A DNA stretch of 64,000 nucleotides from Rhodoblastus sp963804045 (GTDB lineage Bacteria > Pseudomonadota > Alphaproteobacteria > Rhizobiales > Beijerinckiaceae): positions 62,001 to 126,000 of the forward strand of contig CAWDOR010000034.1 of NCBI GenBank assembly GCA_963804045.1, in the 5' to 3' direction. The notes beneath the pieces are model-generated. The model saw only the letters and a program-made list of their open reading frames with translations, searched no databases and was not told the origin of the DNA. How positions within the stretch are numbered: position 1 is the stretch's first letter; each line of letters starts with the position of its first letter. The position numbers and the translations under genes are program-made. Shown here piece by piece: positions 17,151 through 25,775 of this stretch.

Positions 17151-18743
17151 TTGAACAGACGTCAGCTTTCACGGCTTTTCACGTTTCTGTCCCTTTGGGC
17201 ATGCCTGTTCCTGTTGTTCCGCTGGTATTTCGATACAATCTACCTCCACGTCTTCAACAGCGATTCCGCCGCCAATTATCTCGTCGCCGAAGCCATTGAC
17301 CAGGAAGGACGGCCTTTCCCCTGGGACTTCCTGTTTGGCAATGACATCATGGTGCTCCGGCCGCAATTCATGATCGCTGCGGTCCGCGCGCTGGGCGTGA
17401 CCGGCTATCCCGCCTATGCGCTCGCCTGCTCGCTCATCGCCTCGACGACAATTGCGGCGCTGGCGATTTTCGTCCTGGCGCCCATCGCCGGCGGCCTGGG
17501 CGGCGGCGTCATCGCCGCCTTGCTCACCTTTCTGCCGCTCGGCTTTACCGAAGCGGAATTCCTTTTCGGGCAGCAATCCCATTTGTTGCAACTGGCCTTC
17601 TCGATCGTCGTCCTTGCCACCATCCTGCGCTGGCGCGAAGACAAGGCCGAAGGATTGAAAATTCTCATCGGGCTTTGCCTGTTCCTCCTGACCTTCGATT
17701 CCAAGCCGAGGGCCACTATTTTTCTTGTCGCCGCCGCCGGCGCATTGGCCTTGCTTGGCGGTCGCGACCGCAAAAACCTCGAATTGTTGCGCCCCGCCGC
17801 CTGGGGCTATGTCGGCGGTCTCGTCGCCGCCGCTTTGGTCGCCTCAAGAGTCCAATTCTTTGGCATCGGCTGGGCCATGGCGCCGGCATCGTTTACCTCC
17901 ATAATGGCGCGGCCTAAAATCCTGTTGGACAGTTTCACGGATTTTTATCTCGGCTTGGCGGCCATCCCGCACGATAGCGCCAGCGCCTTGTTCAAAATTG
18001 CCTTTGCGCTGGCGATGCTGGTCTTTATCGGTTTCATCGTCCTTCGCCTGACGCGCGGTCTCATCGGCCTGCTGAAATTGGGGCCGACTCCCATCGAGCC
18101 GCCGATATTTTTCGGATCGGTCGGGTTTTTCGCCATCTTGGCGTCTCTGCCGATCCTTTTTCTGCTCAGCATTGAAGACAATATCCGTCACGTGCTGATT
18201 GGCCTCGACATTCTGAAGCTCGGGTTGATTCTTCAACTGATCGCCTGGTGGCGCGCCGGAAGCCGGAGCCGCGTCGGCGCAATCGCCGGCGCGCTCACTT
18301 TAGCTGCGGCCAGCGTCCCCGCGACCGCAATGTTGCAGCCGCGCCTGGGCGTCAAACTCTTGATGGACGGATCGCCCTTCTTCGCCAATAACGAGGATCT
18401 TCTCGAAGTCGCGGGCAAACTTCGTTCTCTGCCGCTCACAACAACCGAGCCGCCGCTGCTTTTCGCGACGTTCTGGAACTCTCAGGCCGTCGAAGTGCTG
18501 AGCGGCGAAGCGGTGGCGGCGTCGCCCATTGCCTGGGACAAAGGGGAACTTTGGGCCAATAACTGGCTGACGCGGCCGAGCCGCTGGCGGCGCAAGGAGG
18601 ACGACGCGATTTTCCTGCTGCACGAAGACGATGATCGCGCCGCCATCGCCTATCTTCAAGACCGAAGGGCGCTGCTTTTGGCGACTACAGGAAAATACCG
18701 GCTGTATCAGGCCAGTTCGACCTTGCTCCGACCGCCCGAATGA
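17151..18743 (+). CDS. Polytopic membrane protein of unknown function (glycosyltransferase-C-like)
   Basis: This is a 530-residue protein with about eleven hydrophobic segments and a larger soluble C-terminal region. An early loop carries HVFNSDSAANYLVAEAI, an acidic pattern in the position where GT-C fold glycosyltransferases hold their catalytic Asp. I do not recognise a family firmly. TTG at 17151 is chosen since AGAGGA precedes it by about five bases; an upstream TTG at 17124 is possible. It ends at a hairpin terminator. It may add sugars from a lipid carrier, but that is inference. Confidence 0.6.
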   Translation: MNRRQLSRLFTFLSLWACLFLLFRWYFDTIYLHVFNSDSAANYLVAEAIDQEGRPFPWDFLFGNDIMVLRPQFMIAAVRALGVTGYPAYALACSLIASTTIAALAIFVLAPIAGGLGGGVIAALLTFLPLGFTEAEFLFGQQSHLLQLAFSIVVLATILRWREDKAEGLKILIGLCLFLLTFDSKPRATIFLVAAAGALALLGGRDRKNLELLRPAAWGYVGGLVAAALVASRVQFFGIGWAMAPASFTSIMARPKILLDSFTDFYLGLAAIPHDSASALFKIAFALAMLVFIGFIVLRLTRGLIGLLKLGPTPIEPPIFFGSVGFFAILASLPILFLLSIEDNIRHVLIGLDILKLGLILQLIAWWRAGSRSRVGAIAGALTLAAASVPATAMLQPRLGVKLLMDGSPFFANNEDLLEVAGKLRSLPLTTTEPPLLFATFWNSQAVEVLSGEAVAASPIAWDKGELWANNWLTRPSRWRRKEDDAIFLLHEDDDRAAIAYLQDRRALLLATTGKYRLYQASSTLLRPPE

Positions 18744-18744
18744 A

Positions 18745-18771
18745 AACGCCGCCTGGCGGCGGCGTTGGATT
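18745..18771. terminator. Terminator between convergent genes
   Basis: AACGCCGCC (18745-18753) pairs perfectly with GGCGGCGTT (18758-18766) around a four-base loop, followed by GGATTTTTG on the plus strand and TTTTC on the minus strand. It can serve both the membrane-protein gene and the convergent small gene. Confidence 0.75.
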
Positions 18772-18789
18772 TTTGATTCGCGCTCGGCG

Positions 18790-19074
18790 TCAGGCGGATT
18801 TCAACTTGACCGCGACGGCCGCAGCCCTGATGCGCTTGAGCGCAACCGCTCCAGGATTCTCGCTGCGCGACAAAACCTCTTCGCTGTAATCCACATCGAC
18901 CAGAGCGTCCGCGTCGCAATCTTCGGCCGCGCGCATCAACTGATGCAAGGCCCGCAAACGTGCGACATCGTCCTTGCCCTGCTCGCCAGCGCCCAACCAG
19001 TCCGAAACCGCGCTGATCTTGCCGAGCGGCGTGACATGACTCTTGTCCAGATCCTTGGATGAACCGATACGCAT
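18790..19074 (-). CDS. Small protein of unknown function
   Basis: This 94-residue protein starts MRIGSSKDLDKSHVTPLGKI and contains RALHQLMRAAEDCDADALVDVDY, which faintly recalls the YbjQ-type pattern of a helix followed by a D/N-A-hydrophobic strand. I do not recognise it with confidence. ATG at 19074 is preferred to a non-ATG codon at 19095. The promoter region to its right contains an inverted repeat, GACTTTT-A-AAAAGTC, at 19124-19138, a possible operator. It converges on the membrane-protein gene. Confidence 0.6.
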   Translation of the reverse strand: MRIGSSKDLDKSHVTPLGKISAVSDWLGAGEQGKDDVARLRALHQLMRAAEDCDADALVDVDYSEEVLSRSENPGAVALKRIRAAAVAVKLKSA

Positions 19075-19225
19075 TGTTTTTCTCACTGTCCTCAATCGTC
19101 CGTTACGACGACTACAACATTTCGACTTTTAAAAAGTCTTAATGGCCACTTTTCGACGGGATTGAGAGTAAAAGGCATTAAACCCGCCTCAAGTCTAAAC
19201 GACTGTTCATATTCGTGAAAAAAAC

Positions 19226-19260
19226 AAAAACCCCGCACGAAAAAATCGGGCGGGGTTTGA
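19226..19260 (-). terminator. Intrinsic terminator of pckA
   Basis: Read on the minus strand, AAACCCCGC (19258-19250) pairs with GCGGGGTTT (19236-19228) and is followed by a run TTTTTGTTTTTTT. It lies 20 bases beyond the pckA stop codon, the correct place for a Rho-independent terminator. Confidence 0.9.
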
Positions 19261-19279
19261 TTTGTTGTTGAGAGAAGAC

Positions 19280-20893
19280 TTATTCCGCGGCGACTTGAAC
19301 CGACGGCGCCGCATCCTTCACCTTAGCGTCGACATGGGCTTCGAAGGTGACGAAATTGTCACGGAACAATTTCACCAGCTTCTTGGCGGTTTCAGCGAAT
19401 TCCGCCGCCGAAGCCCAGGTCTTGACCGGGTTGAGAATATGCGGCTCGACGCCCGGCACCGAAGTCGGCACGGCCAAGCCGAAATAAGGGTCCGTGCGGA
19501 ATTCGGCCTTGTTCAACGAACCGTCGAGCGCCGCAGCCAGCAGGCGACGGGTGACGCGGATCGGCATGCGGCGGCCCACGCCATATTTGCCGCCTGTCCA
19601 GCCGGTGTTGACCAGCCAGCAATCGACATGGTGCTTGGCGATCAGTTCACGCAGCAAATTGCCATATTCCGACGGATGACGCGGCATGAAGGGCGCGCCA
19701 AAGCAGGTCGAGAAAGTAGCGGAAGGCTCGGTCACGCCCTTTTCCGTGCCGGCGACCTTGGCGGTATAGCCGGAGAGGAAGTGATACATGGCCTGGGATG
19801 GGTCGAGCTTGGCGATCGGCGGCAGAACGCCGAAAGCGTCGCAGGTCAGCAGCACGATGTTTTTCGGATGCGGCGCCCGGCCCGTGGCCGAGGCGTTGGG
19901 AATGAAGTTGAGCGGATAGGCGACACGGGTGTTCTCGGTCTTGGTGCCATCGTCGAAATCCGGCACGCGGGTTTCGGGATCGAGCACGACATTTTCCATC
20001 ACCGTGCCGAAACGCTCGGTGGTCGCGTAGATTTCCGGTTCGGCTTCGCGCGACAGCTTGATCGCTTTGGCGTAGCAGCCGCCTTCGAAGTTAAACACGC
20101 CTTCCTTTGACCAGCCATGCTCGTCGTCGCCGATCAGCGTGCGTGTGCTGTCGGCCGACAGCGTGGTCTTGCCGGTGCCTGAGAGGCCGAAGAACACGGC
20201 GGAGTCATGGGCGTCGCCGACATTGGCCGAGCAATGCATGGGCATCACGCCTTCGGTCGGCAGGATATAGTTGAGATAGGTGAAGACCGACTTCTTCATT
20301 TCGCCGGCATAGGAGGTGCCGCCGATCAGCACGATTTTCTTGGCGAAATTAACGGCGATGATGGTTTCGCTGCGACCGCCATGGCGCTTCGGATCGGCGC
20401 GGAACGAGGGCAGGTCGATGATGGTCAGATCGGCGACATTGCCCAGAACCTCTTCCGTCTCCGGACGGATCAGAAGGTTGCGGATGAACAGCGAGTGCCA
20501 GGCATATTCGGTGACCACGCGGGCCTTGACGCGATGAGCCGGATCGGCGCCGCCGTAAAGGTCCTGCACGAACAGATCCTTGCCTTCGGCATGCTTGAGG
20601 AAATCCTCATAAAGCGCATCGAAATTGGCCGGGGTGATCGCGCCGTTATTATCCCACCACACGGTGTTTTCGGTGGTTTCGTCGCGAACGACGAACTTGT
20701 CCTTGGCGGAACGGCCGGTATGCGCGCCGGTTTCGGCGACCAGAGCGCCGCCAGCGGCGAGCACGCCCTCGTTGCGGCGCAGGGATTCCTCGTAAAGCTT
20801 CGGCGCTGTCAGATTGTAATAGACATTGTTGAGATTCTTGAAGCCGAAAGCCTCGACCGGGAAAGCCGGATTGAATACACCCGCTTGAGCCAT
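19280..20893 (-). CDS. pckA: Phosphoenolpyruvate carboxykinase (ATP)
   Basis: PckA converts oxaloacetate and ATP to phosphoenolpyruvate, CO2 and ADP, the entry step of gluconeogenesis. The 537 residues match the ATP-dependent family. Visible motifs are the substrate-binding ETGAHTGRSAKDKF near residue 55, the PEPCK-specific LIGGTSYAGEMKK, the kinase-1a P-loop FFGLSGTGKTTLSAD near residue 235 and the adjacent LIGDDEHGW metal site. In rhizobia pckA lies next to chvI/chvG and is influenced by that system, and the same order holds here. The gene has its own terminator. Confidence 0.98.
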   Translation of the reverse strand: MAQAGVFNPAFPVEAFGFKNLNNVYYNLTAPKLYEESLRRNEGVLAAGGALVAETGAHTGRSAKDKFVVRDETTENTVWWDNNGAITPANFDALYEDFLKHAEGKDLFVQDLYGGADPAHRVKARVVTEYAWHSLFIRNLLIRPETEEVLGNVADLTIIDLPSFRADPKRHGGRSETIIAVNFAKKIVLIGGTSYAGEMKKSVFTYLNYILPTEGVMPMHCSANVGDAHDSAVFFGLSGTGKTTLSADSTRTLIGDDEHGWSKEGVFNFEGGCYAKAIKLSREAEPEIYATTERFGTVMENVVLDPETRVPDFDDGTKTENTRVAYPLNFIPNASATGRAPHPKNIVLLTCDAFGVLPPIAKLDPSQAMYHFLSGYTAKVAGTEKGVTEPSATFSTCFGAPFMPRHPSEYGNLLRELIAKHHVDCWLVNTGWTGGKYGVGRRMPIRVTRRLLAAALDGSLNKAEFRTDPYFGLAVPTSVPGVEPHILNPVKTWASAAEFAETAKKLVKLFRDNFVTFEAHVDAKVKDAAPSVQVAAE

Positions 20894-21012
20894 GATTTTC
20901 CCCCGAATGCGTCGCTTGGATCGCCTTGACGCATGTTCACCAATGAGATGGGCGCTCGCATACAGGGCGAGACGCCCTGCGGAAACCCCTTAAATAGTAG
21001 GGGCGTCCGCGG

Positions 21013-21780
21013 CTAATCGCCGCCGGTCCCTGCGTTTTGCCGTAGCGTTTCCGCCAGAGCCTCGCGCCATTTCCTTGGGTCGGGCGCTTGGCGCGCAAAG
21101 ACCAGTCGCGCATTTTCCTGGGGCGCCTGCAGGTCCAGACCCTCGGGATCGAGCCCTGTCGCGCGCCATGGCTTCTTATGATCCTCTCCCGCCGCCGATG
21201 CAAGAGTGGAAAGATAGGCCCTCGGTTCGGCGTTAATTTCGTCGAGCAGTCGCGCCTCCGCGGCAATCAGTTCATCTGCCTGGCTGACATCGCAAAGCAA
21301 ATCGGCGCCAGCATAATCGGCGGCGCGCGCAAACCCGCCATTGAGATGCCCGGCCTCCGGGATCAGCCGCCAGAAGGAAAAATCCGGGAAATCCGCGTAG
21401 AGCGCCGCCTTGGGGTTGCGCCGCAGGAAACGTTCGCGCGCGACGGGATCGGTTATTGCCTCAAGTTTGCCGACGAGGGTCAAACGGGGATGGGCCATCG
21501 GATCGCCCTTGCCGCCCTGGGCGAGAAGCAGCGAGGCCCGACAATCGCCGCGCAAATTCCTGGTGTGATGCGCCAGTTCGGAAACCAGCAGGATGGGCGC
21601 GCCGTCGGGCATGGTCGCGACGCTGGTCAAGGTGGCGAAGGGATAGCCGGCTCCCTTTGAGAGAGTCGCCAGGCTCGCGGTCGAAATGGAGCGCAGCAGC
21701 GAGCGCGCCAACGCGATTCCGTCGAAACTGTTCTGAGCCAACGGCGTGAAGGGAGCAGGGGGTTTTTTGGCGTCATTCAT
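21013..21780 (-). CDS. HugZ-like FMN-binding split-barrel protein with DUF2470
   Basis: This 255-residue protein has an N-terminal pyridoxamine-5'-phosphate-oxidase-like split barrel (about residues 25-150; ATLSKGAGYPFATLTSVATMPDGAPILLVSELAHHTRNL) and a C-terminal domain of the DUF2470 type (about 165-245). This arrangement occurs in HugZ/haem-utilisation and related flavin or haem proteins. Its substrate cannot be assigned. ATG at 21780 is preferred to an in-frame TTG at 21795. It lies between pckA and chvI, a position commonly occupied by such a gene in Rhizobiales, and is divergent from chvI across about 100 bases. Confidence 0.8.
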   Translation of the reverse strand: MNDAKKPPAPFTPLAQNSFDGIALARSLLRSISTASLATLSKGAGYPFATLTSVATMPDGAPILLVSELAHHTRNLRGDCRASLLLAQGGKGDPMAHPRLTLVGKLEAITDPVARERFLRRNPKAALYADFPDFSFWRLIPEAGHLNGGFARAADYAGADLLCDVSQADELIAAEARLLDEINAEPRAYLSTLASAAGEDHKKPWRATGLDPEGLDLQAPQENARLVFARQAPDPRKWREALAETLRQNAGTGGD

Positions 21781-21883
21781 GGCGGGTTCAGTCAATTCGG
21801 CGTGAATTCCTGAGAAAGGCTATTATATAATCACCACGGCGCCGAGCTTCACGGCGGTCGCCAGCCAGAAAAAGAGGTTTGTC

Positions 21884-22582
21884 ATGCCGACCATCGCGCT
21901 TGTCGACGACGATCGCAACATTCTGACTTCGGTCTCGATCGCCCTTGAGGGTGAGGGCTATCGTGTCCAGACCTATAATGACGGCATGGCGGCGCTCGAA
22001 GGGCTCAAGAACAATCCACCGGATATGGCGATCTTCGACATCAAGATGCCGCGCATGGACGGAATGGAGCTTCTGCGCCGGCTTCGGCAGAAATCCGATC
22101 TGCCAGTGATTTTCCTCACCTCGAAGGATGATGAGATCGACGAATTGTTCGGCCTGAAAATGGGCGCGGACGATTTCATCCGCAAACCCTTTTCGCAACG
22201 TCTCCTGGTCGAGCGCGTCAAGGCCATTTTGCGCCGAGCCAGCCCCAAAGACGCCGCGGCGCAGAAGGAAACCGAGGCGAAAATGCTGGAGCGCGGCCAT
22301 TTGAAAATGGACCCCGAGCGCCATGCCTGCACCTGGAAGGGCGAGCAGGTCACGCTGACCGTCACCGAATTTCTCATCCTTCAGGCCCTGGCGACGCGGC
22401 CCGGCGTGGTCAAGAGCCGCAACGCGCTGATGGACGCGGCCTATGACGACCAAGTCTATGTCGATGACCGCACAATCGATAGCCATATCAAGCGCTTGCG
22501 GAAAAAATTCAAACAGGTCGACGATGATTTCGAAATGATCGAAACCCTCTATGGCGTCGGCTATCGATTCAAGGAAGCCTGA
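21884..22582 (+). CDS. chvI: ChvI, OmpR-family response regulator
   Basis: ChvI is the DNA-binding partner of the ChvG kinase, controlling envelope, exopolysaccharide, acid-stress and host-interaction genes in rhizobia and relatives. The 232-residue protein has a receiver domain with the acidic pocket VDDD at residues 7-10, phospho-acceptor Asp52 in FDIKMPRMDG, and the Thr and Lys of FLTSKDD and IRKPFS. The C-terminal winged helix contains DDRTIDSHIKRLRKKF. ATG at 21884 follows AAAGAGG. The chvG start lies 18 bases downstream. Confidence 0.95.
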   Translation: MPTIALVDDDRNILTSVSIALEGEGYRVQTYNDGMAALEGLKNNPPDMAIFDIKMPRMDGMELLRRLRQKSDLPVIFLTSKDDEIDELFGLKMGADDFIRKPFSQRLLVERVKAILRRASPKDAAAQKETEAKMLERGHLKMDPERHACTWKGEQVTLTVTEFLILQALATRPGVVKSRNALMDAAYDDQVYVDDRTIDSHIKRLRKKFKQVDDDFEMIETLYGVGYRFKEA

Positions 22583-22599
22583 AGGCCGGGGATTTTCGT

Positions 22600-24414
22600 T
22601 TGGACGACAAGGCCGATGCGGAGCTGCGCGACAAGGGCGCCGGGTTGCGCCTGAAGAAGGTCGGTTTCGCGCTTTCGCCGGGGGGGCGCGCCAAAAGACG
22701 CGCCGTGGCCCTGCGCGCATTCTGGCGCGGGGCCGCCTCGCGCTTTTCCTCGCCGTTGACCCGGCGGATCATTCTCCTCAATCTCGGCGGCCTCGTCGCC
22801 CTGCTGATCGGCTTTCTCTACCTCAACCAATTCCGCGAAGGCTTGATCGACGCGCGAATCCAAAGTCTCCAGACCCAGAGCGAGATTATCGCCGCCGCCA
22901 TTGCCGCGTCGGCGACCGTCGACGCCGACGCCATCACCATCGACCCGGAAAAGCTGCTGAAACTGGCGCCGGGGCAGAGCTATGGCGTCAATGACGAGGC
23001 GACCCCCGCGCTGGAGTTTTCCATCAACCCCGACCGCGTCGGCCCCCTGCTCCGCCGCCTGGTTTCACCGACGCGGACTCGGGCGCGCATCTATGACCGC
23101 GACGGTTACATGTTGATGGATTCGCGCTCGCTCTCGGCGCGTTCGAATATTCTGCGCTTCGATCTCCCGCCTCAGGGTCAGGCCGAGAAACCGCAATGGT
23201 TGCAGGATTTCCAGGATTTTTTCCGTGGCGGCTTCAATTTCGCCAGACTGCCGCTCTATCAGGATCTCGGCGCCGCCAATGGCAAAGGCTATCCGGAGGT
23301 GTCCGAGGCCCTGCTCGGCAAGGCCCAATCCTTCGTGCGCCGCAACGCCAGGGGTGAGACCGTGATCTCGGTCGCCACGCCGATCCAGCGATTCCGCAGC
23401 GTGCGCGGCGCCTTGCTGCTTTCGACGCAGGGAAGCGACATAGACGGGATCATAGCTTCGGAGCGCATGGCGATTTTCCGCATCTTTCTGGTCTCCGCAG
23501 CGGTGATGTTCCTGCTCTCCGCCGCGCTCGCCGGCGCCATAGCCGAACCGATCCGCAAATTGGCTTCAGCGGCCGAACGCGTCCGGCGCGGCGTCAAATC
23601 GCAGCAGGAAATTCCCGATTATACGTCGCGCAGCGATGAAATCGGCCATTTGTCCGGGGCTTTGCGAGACATGACGGCCGCACTCCTCAACCGCATGGAG
23701 GCGATCGAACGTTTCGCCGCCGATGTCGCGCATGAGCTGAAAAATCCGCTCACCTCGCTGCGCAGCGCCGTGGAGACCCTGCCGATCGCCCGGACCGAGT
23801 CCTCGCGCGATCGGCTGCTTGAAGTCATCCAACATGACGTACGGCGGCTCGACCGCTTGATTTCGGATATTTCCGACGCCTCACGTCTCGACGCGGAACT
23901 GGCGCGCGACGATCTCGATCCGGTCGATTTGACCCGCCTGCTCCGCGCCATTGTCGATGTCGCCAACCAGGTCGAACGCGACGACAATGTGAAAATCACG
24001 CTGAAAATCGAAGCGGGTTGCACGCGGACGATCATTCTCGGACACAATTCGCGTCTTGGACAGGTGTTCAATAACCTGATCGACAATGCTCGAAGCTTTT
24101 CGCCGGAGGGCGGGGAGGTGCGCGTTTCGCTCGGCCAGGCCGAAAGCGCGGCAAACGCCGGCGCCGGCTTTGTCGTCACCGTCGATGACGACGGCCCCGG
24201 CATACCCGCTCACGCCCTCGAACGCATTTTCGAAAGATTTTATACGGATCGTCCAGATCAGGCTTTTGGCAATAATTCTGGACTTGGTCTTTCGATTTCA
24301 CGGCAAATTGTCGAAGCCCATGGCGGAACCATAACCGCCGCCAATCGCACCGACGCCGCCGGAAACCTTCTTGGCGCGCGTTTCACCGTATTTCTTCCCC
24401 CGGCGGTGGGGTGA
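22600..24414 (+). CDS. chvG: ChvG, membrane sensor histidine kinase
   Basis: This 604-residue kinase has two membrane segments (about residues 50-70 and 285-310) enclosing a periplasmic sensor, a HAMP linker (AEPIRKLASAAERVRRG), the phospho-His box FAADVAHELKNPLTSLR near residue 380 and a C-terminal ATPase with N box (NNLIDNARSFS), G1 (DDDGPGIP) and G2 (NSGLGLSIS). In relatives it is held off by the periplasmic inhibitor ExoR, which is not in this window. The start is TTG at 22600, after GGGGA. hprK begins four bases after its stop, so chvI-chvG-hprK form one operon. Confidence 0.93.
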   Translation: MDDKADAELRDKGAGLRLKKVGFALSPGGRAKRRAVALRAFWRGAASRFSSPLTRRIILLNLGGLVALLIGFLYLNQFREGLIDARIQSLQTQSEIIAAAIAASATVDADAITIDPEKLLKLAPGQSYGVNDEATPALEFSINPDRVGPLLRRLVSPTRTRARIYDRDGYMLMDSRSLSARSNILRFDLPPQGQAEKPQWLQDFQDFFRGGFNFARLPLYQDLGAANGKGYPEVSEALLGKAQSFVRRNARGETVISVATPIQRFRSVRGALLLSTQGSDIDGIIASERMAIFRIFLVSAAVMFLLSAALAGAIAEPIRKLASAAERVRRGVKSQQEIPDYTSRSDEIGHLSGALRDMTAALLNRMEAIERFAADVAHELKNPLTSLRSAVETLPIARTESSRDRLLEVIQHDVRRLDRLISDISDASRLDAELARDDLDPVDLTRLLRAIVDVANQVERDDNVKITLKIEAGCTRTIILGHNSRLGQVFNNLIDNARSFSPEGGEVRVSLGQAESAANAGAGFVVTVDDDGPGIPAHALERIFERFYTDRPDQAFGNNSGLGLSISRQIVEAHGGTITAANRTDAAGNLLGARFTVFLPPAVG

Positions 24415-24417
24415 GCC

Positions 24418-24891
24418 GTGGCCAGCGAACCGGAAATCTACCTGCACGGCAGCGCGGCGCTTCTCGGCGAGGCCGGCGTGCTGATTCGCGGCGCTTCGGG
24501 GTCTGGCAAATCGAGCCTCGCCCTGGCTCTGATCGAAGCCTGGCGGCGAAAGGGCGCATTCGCCAGGCTGATCGGCGACGATCAACTCGCCCTACGGATT
24601 TTTTCCGGTCGGGCTTTGCTCAGCCCGCATCCCGCCATAGCCGGATTGGCGGAATGGCGCGGCCTGGGGCTGATCGCGCAGGATTTTGAAGATAGCGGAG
24701 TCTTGACGCTCATCGTCGATCTCGATGCGGATTTCGTCGCTGGCGGGCGCCATCGCATTCCTGACAGTTCGGAATTTATTTGTGATTTCAATGGCCTGCA
24801 CGACATCCCGCGCCTGCGCCTGCCGGCGCGAGCGACTGAGCGCTCGGTCTCGACGATCATGGCTTTTTTGCACAAAATTTCGACAAAATGA
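24418..24891 (+). CDS. hprK: HPr kinase/phosphorylase, short alphaproteobacterial form
   Basis: This 157-residue protein has only the catalytic C-terminal half of classical HprK, as is normal in alphaproteobacteria. Visible are Walker A GASGSGKSSLA near residue 25, the acidic catalytic motif IGDDQL and the HprK signature-like stretch near RLRLPARATERSVST. It phosphorylates a serine of HPr and links carbon status to the ChvG/ChvI operon in which it sits. The GTG start lies four bases after chvG. Confidence 0.9.
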   Translation: MASEPEIYLHGSAALLGEAGVLIRGASGSGKSSLALALIEAWRRKGAFARLIGDDQLALRIFSGRALLSPHPAIAGLAEWRGLGLIAQDFEDSGVLTLIVDLDADFVAGGRHRIPDSSEFICDFNGLHDIPRLRLPARATERSVSTIMAFLHKISTK

Positions 24892-25042
24892 TCGATCGTG
24901 CTCATTTTGCTTGCCAAGTCCTCGGCAAACACCAAAATGGCGCTCCTGAATTTAGGCGGTTTTCAGGCCGCTATGGACAGAAATGCATTATGACGCCCGG
25001 CGTCGCTTTTCTGACTGGATGGGAACGGGACGGTTAGCATCG

Positions 25043-25444
25043 ATGATCGGCATGGTGCTGGTGACGCATGGCCATCTGGCGACCGAGTTTCAAGCGGCGT
25101 TGGAACATGTTTGCGGACCACAATCGCAACTGGCGACCATAACAATAGGTCCCGATGACGATATGGAAAGTCGGCGGCGCGATATTCTCGACGCCGTGCA
25201 GTCGGTCGATTCAGGTGCCGGCGTGGTCGTTCTCACCGACATGTTTGGCGGAACGCCGTCCAATCTGGCGATTTCCGTGATGAATGGCGCGAAAGTCGAA
25301 GTGGTGGCCGGCGTCAATTTGCCTATGTTGATCAAATTGGCCTCTGTGCGCGGCGAGGCCGGTCTCGATCAGGCCGTCACCCAGGCGGCGGAGGCGGGGC
25401 GAAAATATATCTATGTCGCCAGCAAGATTTTGTGTGGGAAATGA
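25043..25444 (+). CDS. PTS EIIA component, mannose family
   Basis: This 133-residue protein is an EIIA(Man)-type domain. The phosphorylatable His9 lies in MVLVTHGHLA, and VVVLTDMFGGTPSNLA is the family core near residues 68-83. No EIIB, EIIC or EIID permease genes are nearby, so it is probably part of a regulatory phosphotransfer chain rather than sugar transport. ATG at 25043 gives the family length. It overlaps the HPr gene by four bases (ATGA). A 151-base gap separates it from hprK. Confidence 0.92.
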   Translation: MIGMVLVTHGHLATEFQAALEHVCGPQSQLATITIGPDDDMESRRRDILDAVQSVDSGAGVVVLTDMFGGTPSNLAISVMNGAKVEVVAGVNLPMLIKLASVRGEAGLDQAVTQAAEAGRKYIYVASKILCGK

Positions 25445-25773
25445 CTGTTGTGAACAATTCCGAGCCTTGCGATTGCCCTCCCAATCCTCCTCCGCCCGCG
25501 AATGCTCAGACGCGCGAGCTTGAGATCGTCAATCGCAAGGGGCTGCATGCGCGCGCCACGGCCAAATTCGTTCATTGTGTCGAGCAATTCGACGCCGAGG
25601 TGACAGTCTCACGATGCGGCGAAACCGTCGGCGGACAGTCGATCATGGGCATTCTGACGCTCGGAGCCGGCATAGGCTCGACCATCACGGTTTCCGCAAC
25701 GGGCGCACAAGCGCAGCAGGCGATTGACGCCATTGCCGCCCTGGTCGCCAACCGTTTCGGCGAAGACGAATAA
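25441..25773 (+). CDS. ptsH: HPr phosphocarrier protein
   Basis: HPr passes phosphate from enzyme I to EIIA proteins. The 110-residue protein has a Pro-rich N-terminal extension of about 22 residues, then the HPr fold. The active His36 is in NRKGLHARATAKF, and the regulatory serine targeted by HprK is Ser67 in GGQSIMGILTLGAG. Both phosphorylation sites are intact. Enzyme I is not in this window. It is the last gene of this plus-strand block and converges on pgi with only two bases between the stop codons. Confidence 0.95.
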   Translation: MTVVNNSEPCDCPPNPPPPANAQTRELEIVNRKGLHARATAKFVHCVEQFDAEVTVSRCGETVGGQSIMGILTLGAGIGSTITVSATGAQAQQAIDAIAALVANRFGEDE

Positions 25774-25775
25774 AG

